DNA of 64,000 nt from Hyalella azteca (GCF_000764305.2 NW_025932433.1:1-64000); one strand, 5' to 3'. Counted from the stretch's first letter, positions 50,361 to 63,160 are shown. The notes: a model not told the origin generated them from the sequence alone. Program-made: numbers and translations.

Positions 50361-50725
50361 TTGTCTAACCATCGCGAGCGTGGAGAAACGATTGAACATT
50401 GAAAAGTGTGGAGCAAACGACAGCGCAGTTGAAAAATGAAGAGTGTGGAGCAAGCGACAGGGCTGTTGAAAAATTCAGGGTGTGGAGCAAGCGACAGGGC
50501 TGTTGAAAAAATGCCGGGTGTGGAGCAAACGACAGGGATGTTGAACCATGGAGAGTCAAGAGAGGGCGACGAGGCTGTTGAACAATGAAAAGTTTGGAGC
50601 TAGCGGCAGGGCTGTTGAACAATCCTGGGTGTGGAGCAAACGACAAACCCGTTGAACAATCGAGAGTGAGGAGAAAGCGGGAGGGCTGTTAAAACATTGA
50701 GTGCGAACCAGACAGCAAGCAGGGC
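50361..50725. repeat. 37-bp tandem array, about nine diverged units
   Basis: Units start with ttgaa followed by a variable part and then gtgtggagcaaacgacaggg. Starts lie at 50392, 50429, 50466, 50503, 50541, 50578, 50615, 50652 and 50689, so the period is 37 bp with one 38, despite considerable divergence between units. A shorter unit begins at 50361 and a related fragment at 50312. A minus-strand ORF of 93 codons crosses part of the array but is not convincing as a protein. Confidence 0.9.
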
Positions 50726-50779
50726 GGACAGCCCTAACGGCGTCTTGACGCAGGGAAGGGGAGCGGCTTTTACTGCCGC

Positions 50780-50817
50780 TATAAAGTTTTAGGAGGTGCT
50801 GCTACAATTCATCAGTG
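50780..50817 (+). promoter_or_regulatory. Candidate TATA + initiator promoter after the 37-bp array
   Basis: TATAAAG at 50780-50786 is followed by TCAGTG at 50812-50817. With the A at 50814 as +1 the TATA box starts at -34, slightly far but acceptable. The site is 55 bp beyond the 37-bp array, as an upstream element would be, and 22 bp before the first ATG of a short ORF. Confidence 0.25.
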
Positions 50818-50835
50818 GGCAACAAGAGCAGTTTG

Positions 50836-50997
50836 ATGGATCACCTGTTGAGCGAACATCAACTCTCTCCCTCGTGGGAAAACTACTTCACCAGGCAGCG
50901 GATGCTGGTCATAGAGACATTACGATTTTATGGAATTTTTTCGTACACGAGGGAGTTGTTTAGGAATTCTAGTGGAGAATACCCGAATGAAGGGTAA
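50836..50997 (+). CDS. Small ORF, 53 codons, function unknown
   Basis: The ORF begins at the first ATG after the candidate initiator at 50814 and reads MDHLLSEHQLSPSWENYF, then TRQRMLVIETLRFYG, ending NEG and TAA. It has a balanced composition, is not repetitive, and is unlike the A-rich flanks. I recognise no domain, signal peptide or membrane segment. It could be a small protein, the first exon of a longer gene or chance. The coincidence of TATA, initiator and first ATG is the only argument for it. Confidence 0.2.
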   Translation: MDHLLSEHQLSPSWENYFTRQRMLVIETLRFYGIFSYTRELFRNSSGEYPNEG

Positions 50998-51209
50998 ATA
51001 GTAGCAAATATCTATTTATTAAATGAGACTCGAGTGTTGCACAATTATTTTCGATACAAGCAGAGGAGCAGTACGCACGCAATGAAAGGGGGAATGAAAA
51101 TCATGCGTTATAGTTCATGAATAATTGGAATGTAAAGGGGTCGCATCCATACGTACTTCAACAAAATTGCACTTGCACGCATTAGTCAGAGGTCGCCTCA
51201 ACGCTCAAA

Positions 51210-51385
51210 AAATTAGTGCACGCGCACTAATTTGTTACTTTGCGTTGTTTCATGTACACCACGTGCACAAATTTATGATACTTTCTGTTGTGGTGTTCTC
51301 CACACGCACTAATTTATGCTCTGTTGGGTTGCGTCATGTTCTGCACGCTCACTAATTTATGTTGCGTTCTGCTATGTTATGTTTG
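51210..51385. repeat. About 44-bp degenerate tandem array with a 10-bp hairpin
   Basis: Four diverged units share cacgcactaatttatg followed by a T/G-rich part such as tctgttgggttgcgtcatg. At the left edge aaattagtgc (51210-51219) and gcactaattt (51224-51233) form a perfect 10-bp stem with the loop acgc. No function is apparent. Confidence 0.75.
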
Positions 51386-54300
51386 GCAAATGCCTGCATT
51401 TATTAATACATGGTAATATATTACACAAATCACAGGCGAAGCATTTCTTTAATATAAATTTGGCATAAATATATATGCCGAATTCATTGAGCATTTTCAG
51501 TCCCCTTTGAGGGCATTCACCATAGTCCTATGTTTCGGCGATCGATGATGCGGCACATGTGCATTTTTCGCCAGCTCGCTAAGAGTGCTCGCAATTTATT
51601 CATCGCAAGTCAATCATCACAAAGGAAAGATAAGAGAAAGGAGCTTCATAATAACTCGTATCACGAAAAACAACAGAACAAAGCGCTTTTAATGAGTGCT
51701 ATTGAGGCAGCAAGATAGATCTTTAAGAGGTATTCATAGAAGAGCGCCCCGTAAGCAGCAATTAGACCCCTTGACTACCATCATGATCGATTTGTGAGCA
51801 AAAGAAATGCATGTGTGGCCCAAGTTTGTGTATGTAGTGGGCGTGTGGCGGGTGACATGCTTTTTGATTAAGTTTGATAAGTATATTACAGGGCACAAGC
51901 CAAGCCTTGTGAAGAATCACAATGAAGGACAAATAGAAAAAAATTTATGGCTTGACAAGGACTTGAATGAATTTAGATAAACGCCATGCACGTTCATATT
52001 CAACACTGTAAATATAATGTGAATAAGAAATGAAACGAAACACAGGATATCAGTTTAACAAGTTAAGATTGGAAATTATCTAAACTTCTCAGTACAGATA
52101 TTTCTCACTGATGCTTCTCAGTGATAATATACAGTATTTGGAGAATTGATACCATCAAAACGAAACGAGGTGAAATAAAAGAAATTTATCTTGTTCATAA
52201 CATGCTAGTTAGCCCGATACAATATGACGAGAAGATTGGATTTTCAAGTCCATCTTGCTATAATAATTTCCAATTTGTGATATCAATTGTACCATGCCGT
52301 AAACAATAATAAAAAATTGAAAATTAAGGCTCATAATTTAAAGAAGAAAATACAAGTTCAAATGAGGAGCAGACATCGACTCGGTGCCTCCCCTATTGTA
52401 CATTCTTCGGATTTTCAACCGCTGCCGTTCGTCAGGCGCGACGCGGCCGCCTTTGCACAAACCAAGAGTTATCCACCATATAGCGTCCACTCGATCCTAT
52501 CCGCGGTGACAAGGCAGGTCAAGAAAGGTAAAGGATCAAGATTGCTTCTCCTCCACGATTGCAGGCTGAGAGATAAAGTGAGAGTAGGCGAGAGGGAGAG
52601 AAGAGACTGATGCCGAGGGTGGCCATAAAGAAGAAGTGTCCGGGGCCAACAATGCCGGACTTCCATCACGTAAGGGCCTCAGTGTCCGCATGGGCTAGCA
52701 ATAACACGAGCAACTGTCGCGCTCACAATGTACCGCCACCATTCCTATGCAAGACATTCCTATGTACACCGACTCACGGGTAGCCAACTTGTCTGGAGTT
52801 GACATCGTGCGCCAAATAATCTGCCACCTCTGCAAACAACATTCAATAGGAGAAACCGGAAGATTCGAAACTTCTAGGGATGGTCATGCCTATACACTGT
52901 TACGCTCAACTTGATTTAATAATTACAGGGACAAAAATGCTCTAAAATCATACTTTTTGCTGTAAAATTACTTTGCAGCATTGTTTATTTTTTATAAAAA
53001 ATGATGTGAAATTCTGTAACAAATTTCAGCATTATTAACAAATCAGCTTTATTAACTCTGCTCACATGGAGTTGAATAGCATTTATTATCAATTAACGAT
53101 GAATATCGAATGCAGCACCGAACTCCTGCGGGAGCGCAGCCGTGGATCACAAATTTTGAACACCGATCAGCTCAGAATCGAACGCCCGGATTCTTCCCGT
53201 AAGGCCACCCAATCAGCCGCGGATCGAGCCCACTGCCAGAAACTGGCCCTGACATTATTTTCTTTTGAATGTAAAGAGCTTTGCACCACCAATTCTGGTA
53301 GCGTATAGCCCAGGGTGTAATGACGTTCCACCACAAGACGCTGCATTGCAGCATAACTTCATAGGCGTACAAAGAACTACAGGCAACCACCATAGCAATT
53401 GCAAAGAGTTGCAAGGTACCAGCCTGGCACCCCCAGGACGAGAATAAGTCTTAGGTGCCAATTGACCTGCGTGCTCGTCCTTTAAATGCAACAAAACCAC
53501 TTAATTTAAGAAAATTTTTGTGGAGCAAAAAGCGACTTCAGAAACCGATGTTAATTTTATTAGCGAACAGCATTTAGAGCTTTCGGATTATAAAGTTATT
53601 AGGGTCAACAATCGATTGTCTAATACGTCAATTGGTAGTTCAATCGGAGGCAGATTCGATACGAAGGATGTTTTAAAACGCTTAGCTTTTTAATGAGTTG
53701 TAATAGACTCTACAATAGATTTTTTAATTGGAACTACGGTTCCAATTAAAATAATTCATTTTTAGAGAATAAAATGTTAATACGAAAGAATAAAATTTAC
53801 AACCATTAACTAGATAAATTACAATATCTAAACATATGATGCGAATATAATAAACTAATGTCTGAGCCTAGAACATGGTATAAAAAGCACTATTTAGCGC
53901 ACTCAAATATTGTGGCAGTTTTTACGCGTTCTAATGAACAAATGAATATGCATAGAAATTTTTACCATGAAGTCAATTACTCAGACCTACTACAAGTCGA
54001 ACAAATAATTAAATTTCAGCGGCGCATGAGAAATAAACTATACAAAATAAACAACAATTGAAGTTCGCACAAAATATTTGCAGAATGAATACTGGCGGCT
54101 CGATCGGTTGTGTACGTGGCGATTGGATGCTAGAAAGTACCTACACACTTTGTCTGTGTAATATTAGTTGCTGTGGTGGACGATACTGGCTCGTGATATT
54201 GCTGGCTCCTTTGTTTGGTCTTCGTCAATAGATGATGTTGAAAGGGCTCAAGTTTTTCCAGGGTGAGCTACTTTTATATATAGTATATATACCATGTATA

Positions 54301-56600
54301 TTTTATATAGTTTGGCAGTGGTTTGAGGCAGTGTTGGTGTTCGACAGGTAATCCAGTCCTGTCATTTTGAAATAAAATATTATTATTTGTTGTCGAATTG
54401 CTAGAAATAAGATAAATAACAAACCTCTGCGCTTGAAAACAATTAGAGAATCATACTAGATAAGTCTCATTAAATAATCCATAAAAGTCACTATTCTAGA
54501 CCTTCTAAATTACCGTTCTAAATTACCACCAAATAAAGAAGAAAAGCCACATGATCGTCTTTTTGTGGCAAGGAGATGGCGGTCTCTGAGACGCAGCGGG
54601 ATCGCAGGTTTGAGTGACAGCGGACAGAAAGAGAATATGACCATCATTTTAGGGGCAAACATTGGTGTCAGTTGGGCAATCCTGCAGACAAGCTCGCACC
54701 ATGTTCCGCCGGGACCAGTACGTCTGCCCAAAGACGTTACTTGAGTGACAGCTAAATAAGATAAGATTCTTGTTTCCTGGCCGACGCTCTATAGGGTGCG
54801 GGAGCGTAACGCCGATTCATGTGAGTGAGGGCAAAAAAAATCAGCATGGAGATGCACATCAACCATGCAAGTTAGCGGCAGTGTGGTGAACAAAATATTA
54901 TTTGCCGGAGAACCTTGGTAAACGCATACATCTTGGGAAGGGGTAATAAAAGTAAAACTGAACAACTAACTTTACTTCTCTATCATTCGCTTATGTAGTA
55001 TGTTCTATGCTGCTTTTCTTCCACAACCAGCATTGCCAGCAGGATTATGTGGTATCTCAGCCGCGCCATATCAAACGTACACCAGCACATCAAACACACG
55101 GAAACATAAAATCCAAAATTGTGCGTGCAAACTCCCCATGGTTACACCTCAGTCTGCTTGTGTAATCGAGCTGATCATGAGATGGTCGTATGTACAACCG
55201 ACTGTAAAGACTGCGTACACTCATCGAAGCTGGACTCGGACCCTCGTATAATGACACGTCTGCTCATCAGACGTGCAGTCACACTCGTCCGCCCTCTCAT
55301 TAGCTGAGCGCAGCTACGTAGTCAAACTATCTCGGCCAGTCCTTCGTGTTAAGACTCGTGCTCTGCAGCAGGCAACAAATCCGAGCTAGTAAATACGCAA
55401 TAAAATAACTAGTAAGCGCGCAGAACTACTTTGAAAAGAGGAGTTGGAAAACAAATGGAAAATGAATGTAATTGAGAAAAAAAATTGAGACCAATTCTAG
55501 ATCACACTTCTAGGAAACGATCTCAAAAATGTAAAAAATAAAACCATAAGATTATATTTTTAATTCAAGTTGGAGCCGACGCTACTCGAAAATTTGTACA
55601 ATAACAAAATTTTTCTATTGCGGCGCACCAGACTCGCGGGTTTTTGGGCCATGCGTCGGATTGTCCAACCGAGTAATTTAAAAGACATGGAACTGCGCTC
55701 GTGTATTTGCATGACAATGAACGAACTATAATAATAGAAAAAACATCTTAAATATATCCCATAAGACAAAGATTCCTTTTGAAATGTTGAGCCTCAACTT
55801 CGTTGGGGTCACACAACATTCTATCAAAAGTATTTGTCAGCAATGAAGCCGAGTTGGACCTTTTCCCAGGGAAAGAATCACTGTTGACATTGTTAGAAAC
55901 TCTCGATTTCGACCACCACACCCGCATGAAACAAATTCATCTCTATTGATCAGGTTGAGAGGCTGAAGGATACCTGATCACCTATAAATTACTCACACTG
56001 ACCACATTCACATTTGTTCATTCTAATTTATGAATAGGAAAAAATTATTCACCCGTTAAGCTGAACTAGATAGAAAAAGTCAAATACAACGATATTACAT
56101 ATTAACTCTATTTTAGTCACAAATGTTGCTCAATATGGTAAAAACAAATAATTTTAGATAGCCAAACTTGCAAAATTCTGATTTTTAAAAATGCTTAGGA
56201 ATAATTATTGATGATAAACACTTTTAGAATTGAATACCGACATTTTACGCAATTTACCAAGATGAAAAGAACTGGTGGTTCCGTGGACCAAACTATTAGT
56301 TACAAAGCACGAAGAAATAAGAATACAAATCTAGAAGTTATCGTAATCTTATTTACTCTTGATTAGCAGTAAAAAAATTGCCTGCGGCCGCTAAACGTGA
56401 AGGCACTAGTGACATGGGTCACGCCTCGGAACGACACAGCGACACGCAAATGACAGGTTCCTACACAAGCCAAACTCCAAAGCGTCCGCACAAAAAACAT
56501 TAACTTCCCTACTGTGTGATTTGCGGTCGGTGCTCAACTGCGCCGTGACAGCGGTGGGCGTGTGCGATGGCTCTGATGGGGAGGATTTGATGTGACTATA
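51386..56600. other. Non-coding stretch, A-rich on the plus strand
   Basis: I see no recognisable gene. GC-richer patches occur at 52360-52690 and 53110-53460, and short ORFs (107 codons at 52287-52610, 83 codons at 55000-55251) give no recognisable translation. The + strand is visibly A-rich over much of this interval, for example at 53780-54060 and 55440-55560. Confidence 0.5.
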
Positions 56601-56782
56601 TATGTACGTGGTGAGGTTATTGATGACGTAACAATTGCAATGTAATGACATTATGCAATATTACTAAATTATTATAATACTAAATAAATAATAATACATA
56701 ATGTGATGACATAATGCAATAATACTTGGGTCACAATTCATAATGCCGACGTAGTCTCACGCATGAAGGGATTCATTCATAA

Positions 56783-57004
56783 GGTTCAAGGTTGTTGATA
56801 GCCTAAAAGTGCATTATTAGTTGTGTAACAATTACATGTTTTCGACAAAATCCCATGCGTAAATCAACTTTTAAGTACGGTTCAAGGTTGTTGATAGCCT
56901 AAAAGTGCATTATTAGTTGTGTAACAATTACATGTTTTCGACAAAATCCCATGCGTAAATCAACTTTTAAGTACGGTTCAAGGTTGTTGATGGCGTAAAG
57001 ATGC
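56783..57004. repeat. 96-bp tandem duplication plus diverged relatives
   Basis: A 96-bp unit at 56783-56878 is repeated without change at 56879-56974, and about 30 bp of a third copy follows from 56975 before it diverges. Related words (gaggttattgatgacg at 56613 and gaggcaaggttactgatgac at 57071) fall on roughly the same spacing, which suggests an older array of about 96-98 bp in which one unit was recently re-duplicated. Confidence 0.95.
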
Positions 57005-57079
57005 TTGGATACATCAATGCAATTTGCGTAAACCTGAAAAACTCTCACATGTACGATTAATCGCAAATATGAGGCAAGG

Positions 57080-59177
57080 TTACTGATGACACGAGAAGAG
57101 CTATATTTTAGATTTATGTTAGTGATGAAATCAGGCAGACTCACTCGCACGAACGTAAATGAAAGGTGTTACAGCACTTAGTGATACCATAAAAAGTTTG
57201 TCGTGGACTGATCTAATTTTTCAGGTCTTATGCTTTGCATTATTTTGAATTTTCTGTGCGAATGTTGCCAAAGAATGTATTTACTGAAAGTTTAGGAAGT
57301 ATAGCACTTTGGCCACAATTACGCGGAGTTACGCGTGCACGTTAATTTTGAAAATACGATGAGCTGCACGGGGCGTTGGCGATTTCGTGCAATCCAACAT
57401 AAGAGTGACACAGACCTTTAGTGGCGCTGGCAACGAGTAAAGGTTACTACCAAGCCCATGAACATTGAACAGCCTATACCATATCCACGTCAATGCATAT
57501 TTTCGTTGCTCTCTAAAATCTCAAACAGATTTTCTCTGAAGTGTGTTTAAAAACACAACTCCCGTGGTCGTTAAAAGTGGGCATTGAGGAAATAATAAAA
57601 GTATTCTAGAGAATGAGTAATCTTCAATAATGTAAAGACAAGTTGCTTAAATTCTTAGAGAATTGTTAAAACAAAACTGTTCTCAAATCAGTAATGTTAC
57701 TTGATCAGTCCTTCGTGAAGCAAAGAAATTGTTAGTTCTTTGAATATCACGTATTTTACATGAAGCATGTTTCACTAGCGAGCCTCGCTTCGGCAATACG
57801 AGTTCAACCCAAGACACTAGTCGCATCGAGAGAAAAGTAATCTCTTTGGCCAAGAAATTCACGTATTTTGCAGCGGCACTTGAAAAAAATCCAGCGCTAG
57901 AAAGCATCGCAAACGTGGAATGATTTTAGTGGAATTCCACTTCGACGAGAAGTCAAGACGGCAGCGAGTCGCGAAAACCCAGAATGCTTGAACTGCACGG
58001 CTCTCATGAATAAATTTTAGCCGAGATCAGAGTAGCAGATTGGGAAGAGGCACAGAATTTATGTCTGATGTCCTAGGAGAAACAAATAGCCTTCGAAGTG
58101 CAATCTGGCGTTCCGGCCGCAACTCGATTTCGTCACCCTGAACATTGCAGACAACGGCGTTAAGGTTCGAGCTTCTACTCCAAGATATTCTGTGTAGAGC
58201 TTAGGTAATTTTCATATCATCAATATACATATAGGTGGGTATGGAGGTAGTAAGCCGCATGTTGTATCCCTGTTCATCATAGGTGATCGTTTGAATCATG
58301 AGAGCGGTCATTGTGTTCTCAGCTCCAGCTCGATAAGTTCACGTGGGTATAATTGCTTTGTTTACCACTGCCCCGTCAAAGTTTGTAATGAAGTGATATC
58401 GATGAATTCGCGCAATGTTTGTTTCATGCAAGCTCAAATGTGTAAGTATGTCACAAATATCGCCTTAAAAAGCAGCTTAGAAGTCAGGTTTTTGGTCGAA
58501 TTTATGGTTCTAGACATTATTCCTTACATTATTTGAATTGCATACAATGTGCAAATGCTACTTATTTAAATGTGTTGTGCGTTAAACTAAAGAATGCAAA
58601 TGAACTAAGCATCATATGGTGCAAAAAACGTCGTGAAACTAAGTTGAGTCGTGACCGTACAAAATTCTAAGGCAAATTCTGGAAGTGCAGCGGGCAGTGG
58701 CAGCGTAATGCGCCGCGGGGCTGTACCTGTTAGTGTTATGTGCCAGATCATAGTGACCTAATTAATATTGACGTTTGTAGAAATAATGTAGCTAAAATGA
58801 TCAGTCGTCGTGTGGCACATGAATCAAACGAAAAGCCCAATTGCCAAAATCGGAAAGTCTGCGGTGTGAAATCACAATATTGACAGATAATTGATAAATG
58901 TAGTGGTAATGCCAAAAAATAGGTGATTATCAGAACTACATACCGCTACAAAATCTGTTGAATCAAAGACCAAATGACCGAACGTGAAGAACGCAATAAT
59001 AGACATTAATGGTGATGGCGTTGAAACATAAAGAAAAGAACACAAAACCAGAATATCCCAGTGCCCCCTACATTTTAATATCAATATCAATAAACTACAA
59101 TAAACTAAACCATCTTACATCCCACGATGTCTCATACAATGTGCTCAAGCAGCGTCTTCCATTAAGGTGGGACTTGG
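57080..59177. other. No recognisable gene
   Basis: Mixed AT-rich sequence with ORFs up to 81 codons, none recognisable. No repeats or RNA genes are evident. Confidence 0.5.
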
Positions 59178-59195
59178 NNNNNNNNNNNNNNNNNN
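59178..59195. other. Assembly gap of 18 N
   Basis: Eighteen N bases directly abut the 21-bp tandem array, so the gap probably reflects unresolved repeat copies and its true length is unknown. Confidence 0.98.
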
Positions 59196-59480
59196 AGTGA
59201 AGGGAGGAGAGGCTGGAGTGAAGGGAGGAGAGGCTGGAGTGAAGGGAGGAGAGGCTGGAGTGAAGGGAGGAGAGGCTGGAGTGAAGGGAGGAGAGGCTGG
59301 AGTGAAGGGAGGAGAGGCTGGAGTGAAGGGAGGAGAGGCTGGAGTGAAGGGAGGAGAGGCTGGAGTGAAGGGAGGAGAGGCTGGAGTGAAGGGAGGAGAG
59401 GCTGGAGTGAAGGGAGGAGAGGCTGGAGTGAAGGGAGGAGAGGCTGGAGTGAAGGGAGGAGACGCTGGGGTGAAGGGGTT
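59196..59480. repeat. 21-bp minisatellite, 12 perfect copies plus variants
   Basis: The unit agtgaagggaggagaggctgg occurs 12 times without a difference (59196-59447). A thirteenth copy (59448-59468) has one change giving gacgctgg, and a partial copy follows. Because 21 is a multiple of three the array is open in several frames (VKGGEAG on +, PFTPASP on -), but no protein start, splice context or flanking coding sequence supports translation. Perfect identity points to recent homogenisation, or to a collapsed array. Confidence 0.97.
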
Positions 59481-60914
59481 ACTTGCAAAAGGAATTAATG
59501 AAAAAATCAAAATGAAAAGAGAAAGTCAATAGGATATTGAAAGGAGCACCTAAGAGAAAGTTCCTGGGAAAGCGAGCATATCGGCGACCCGTCGTTGTGT
59601 TGCGGATTTAAAGAGTAATGAAATGTTGAGTGCAACATCCGTGGATTTCAGAGGCTGTACCGATACATAATTCTTTTCATTTCTCAATGGCGTTATGATT
59701 AAACAGATGAATATTGTACGTATGTGTCATTTCAATTGATTCCAATTATAAATGGTACGTTTTGTTCCTTTCTAGTTATATTATAATTATACGATGATAT
59801 GAAAATTGTTTCGACGGATGATCATTGTAAGGATTATGCTTTCCAAAATTCTAACATATAAGCTGCAGTTGAAACATCTTCTAGTTATGACTACAACAGC
59901 AAATTACGAATTTGCGGAATTTCAAATTCGGGTATCATGCAGATACACATTTCATCATCAATATTCCTTTATCGGCGAGATGGGTAGTATAATACTGTAA
60001 AGCAAACAGGTATGCATCAAGCAGTCTTCAAGAAAGATATCCAGTTGTGTTAGGAGGCAAGTATAGACGTTTTATGGAAAGCTCAACTGTTTAGTCGAGA
60101 CCACGAAACAAGGACATGGGACTGGAGGTCAGACGATTACTCCGCACGAAACGCCTTTGTGAAGTTCAATCATGCGAATGCCTGCACAGGCCACCACTAG
60201 ACTGACTAGGTGACGCGTAGACGTCGCACAAGACAGCGCTGAATAGTGTAATTTAAAATTGCTGTAACTGTTGTCACTGCAAACAGATGCTCTCTCAATT
60301 TTTAGACAATTTCTTTCGATTAAAACTTTTTTCCGGCCGGGGTCATTTACTTTCATATTCCCGAGTCTGAGAAGCTTGTTTTACTTATGCGTGTTCCATG
60401 ATACAGCAGCGCGATTGTGTAATTTTAGCCAATTTAATACGGCTTTTGACGGCTAACTTCATTGAAAAAATATGCGCTTCTTAGAGAAGTTCAAAGATTA
60501 CCAATAATTTAATCTGTACATTTTGCCCTTGTACAGATTTTGTAAATATTGTAGATTTTGTGAATCACTTGAATGCTAATCTCCATTTAAATATAATCTC
60601 ATTTTCTTGACGCACTGAAAAATCTCCCCAAAAAGCCTTGTAGTCTTTAAGTGTATCACAAAGTGTTTTTTTTTTCTTCATCTGCACCACAGACAAGGGA
60701 CGGTTTTGAAAACTCATAATAATTGTTGCGCATGCTAACTGTTGCCAGTTTAGCGTGAAGGAAATGATGCAGGCAGTTGCATACATGGCGTGCTCTCGCT
60801 GTCCAAGTGACAACTAAATTGCTGCAGTTCAGACGCAGTGAGAGGTGCCGGCCATTGCACGTCATTCCTCACAACAGAGAAGGAAACGCGATCAATCCTG
60901 CCGACCTGATGACC
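59481..60914. other. No recognisable gene
   Basis: AT-rich sequence with short unrecognisable ORFs, including a poly-T run near 60665-60676. I see no RNA gene or repeat. Confidence 0.5.
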
Positions 60915-61071
60915 GCTGCTGCTGCTACAGCCGTGGCATCACCACCCGCCCACTGCTGCTGCTACAGTCGTGGCATCACCACCCGCCCACTGCTGCTGCT
61001 ACTATACAGTTGTGGCATCACCACCCGCCCACTGCTGCTGCTGCTGCTACAGTCGTGGCATCACCACCAGC
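60915..61071. repeat. 37-43-bp minisatellite containing CTG runs
   Basis: The unit cagtcgtggcatcacc plus acccgcccactgctgctgcta occurs about 3.7 times with lengths of 37, 42 and 43 bp. The length differences come from the number of CTG/CTA triplets. The frame shifts between units, so a repetitive protein is unlikely, although two overlapping + ORFs (109 and 97 codons) cross it. Confidence 0.9.
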
Positions 61072-63040
61072 AAGATGCCACTTTAAAAACATCGTCCAGC
61101 ATATAAGAGACGATGCTCCATTCAGAACAATACGCTAATCTCTCTTAAGTTTAATATGCTAGTAGAATTTATAAGGAATAAATGGAGACTCAAAAGTTTC
61201 GCCAGGAACACTTTGTTTTTAAAGAAAAATTACCACAATTTTATTTTGCAAAATTTTACGCAGATTAAAGATAATATTTTCACTATTTATATCGACTCCA
61301 ATGATTGAATTTTGCTTTCGTTTGATGTGGCAAATAAAAGACGAAATTTCTTAAATATTTTAAAATTGGAAAGGATTTTAGGGTTTGAAGGATTTTAGGA
61401 CATGCATTACTACCGAGCACAAACAATTTGACTATAGTCTAATTGGCCCCCATCTGTTAGCCCCACGAATAAAGAATAAGTAAAAAAGATGAATATAATA
61501 TGTACATTCCATAAAATATCGAAACAAATCATAGAACAACCGAAATACAAAATTTGTGTAAATATATTTGCCTGCGTTTATCATGAAGATCACAACATTA
61601 ATTATTTTTCTAATCGAAATCAGCAACAAAAGCTCGTATTCGAGATGATCATACGAGAATGCAACATATGTGAAAGCCAGCAAGCGGCAGCAGGCTTCAG
61701 CCTACACAGCAGAAGTGCTGTCGGTAGGCGCACAACAATAGCCGCTAATGACTGAATACCCACTGACGCCGCTCGCCTTGCAATTTACATACGCGCAGAC
61801 AGCACTGCCAAGTCATCAGGCTTTGTGCGCTCTTCTGTATTCAACGATGCAAGCGAAGGAATATTGCTTCTTGATTTCTACACTAGCTCCGCTAACATAC
61901 AATTGAGTGATTTACGATAACCATGGTGGTGAAGCCGTTACACTCAACTGACAAAAACGAAGACGCTGCTGTGGAGGTAATAGGTGAACGTAGATACTCG
62001 AGTAGAGTAAAAAGGTTCTTAAAAATCTTCTGAGATGGTTAAGGTAAAATAACTCGCAAATATGGTGTATTCAGTAATAATTAGCATGCAATTGTATTGC
62101 ACTTAACTTTACAGCGCCCGAAACATAAAGGCAAAGACGCTGGAATCGAGCTTCGAATCGATGTCGCCCCTGCTGAGGCCAGCAGTCACTGCGGAGTATC
62201 AGTTACAGCCGTGCGAGGATCAGTAATGTGATACAGGAGAATCTTGTAAAAATGCGGTCACGGCTCTGGGCTGAAACGCGTCCTACGGCATCAAATAATT
62301 CAGAAGCCTCCCTCGCCGGCTTGCAGCTCTAATGGACTACCGACCGATGTGTGCGGCTCGTTAATATTAAAAGTCAAGACTGCATGACATTATAAATACA
62401 TCCATGTTAATCACGCGATGAAATGAATGAAGAACAGTCTTCATCACAAATTAATTACTTAGTAATTCAATCAAATAGGTATGTAAAAATTGTCGTATCG
62501 TCAGATTTAACGGAATCAGCATTCGAACAATTCATCCAGTCTGGCAGTACAGTGATTACAATCTTTGGTATCTGATGCGTCTATTTTTGCCAACCTCCAA
62601 ATAATTTTGATCAGACAATGTTAAGCGTTAGGCAGCAATTTTAAATGCTAAACACAGATAAATTGTCACTTGAAAATGGAGGTATTTCAATTAGAAACTA
62701 AATATTTTGGTATCCTATATAAAATGTGATGGCTCTCGATTTAAAAAATCAGAACTTTTCGTGGAAATAAGGCACTGTTGAATTCAACCTTAGAAATAGC
62801 AAAAAAAATTGCGTATTCAATCGAAATTTCAACTTCCGACACATTCATATATTATTTCAGAAGCGTCAGCATAAACGGCCAACTCCCTTAGGATTTTGCA
62901 GCGATTTGGAAATACGAGGAGCTGTTTAGGCTCGCAAAAATCAGTATTTGTTTTAGGAGCGTCCCGCCGTAATGAGCGAGTGCCGCATTATTGCGCACTG
63001 CTGTCACAAGCTTGAATATTTGATGAAGATTTGAAGCGCA
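61072..63040. other. No recognisable gene
   Basis: AT-rich sequence with a somewhat GC-richer part at 61680-62360. ORFs are at most 88 codons and unrecognisable. No repeats or RNA genes are evident. Confidence 0.5.
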
Positions 63041-63160
63041 GCGTGCGGTGCTGCATGAGTGACATGCGCTGCATAGAGCATGAGTGCAGGTGCATGAGCA
63101 TCGCATGACGCATCATGCGTACTGCAGCTCCTCCATGCGCGCGTGCTTGCGTATATGAGC
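63041..63160. repeat. GCATGA-rich cluster with a small hairpin
   Basis: About 100 bp contains many GCATG words (gctgcatgagtgacatgcgc, gtgcatgagcatcgcatgacg). At 63102-63119 cgcatga and tcatgcg flank cgca, a perfect 7-bp stem with a 4-nt loop. It looks like a decayed short-period repeat. Confidence 0.6.

Noticed and set aside
50361..50725. Regular 37-bp repeats resembling a CRISPR array
   Set aside because: The repeats are diverged along their whole length without constant repeat/unique spacer alternation, and the genome is clearly eukaryotic.
51126..51137. TGGAATGTAAAG, identical to the first 12 bases of miR-1 (also at 43893-43904)
   Set aside because: The following bases do not match miR-1, and no complementary arm makes a precursor hairpin at either place.
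58242..58265. Sequence atggaggtagtaagccgcatgttgtatcc, partly resembling let-7
   Set aside because: The seed is altered and the middle does not match, and I see no pairing arm nearby.
59167..59532. Repetitive protein of VKGGEAG (or PFTPASP on the other strand)
   Set aside because: The frame is open only because the unit is 21 bp. Start and flanks include gap bases and non-coding sequence.
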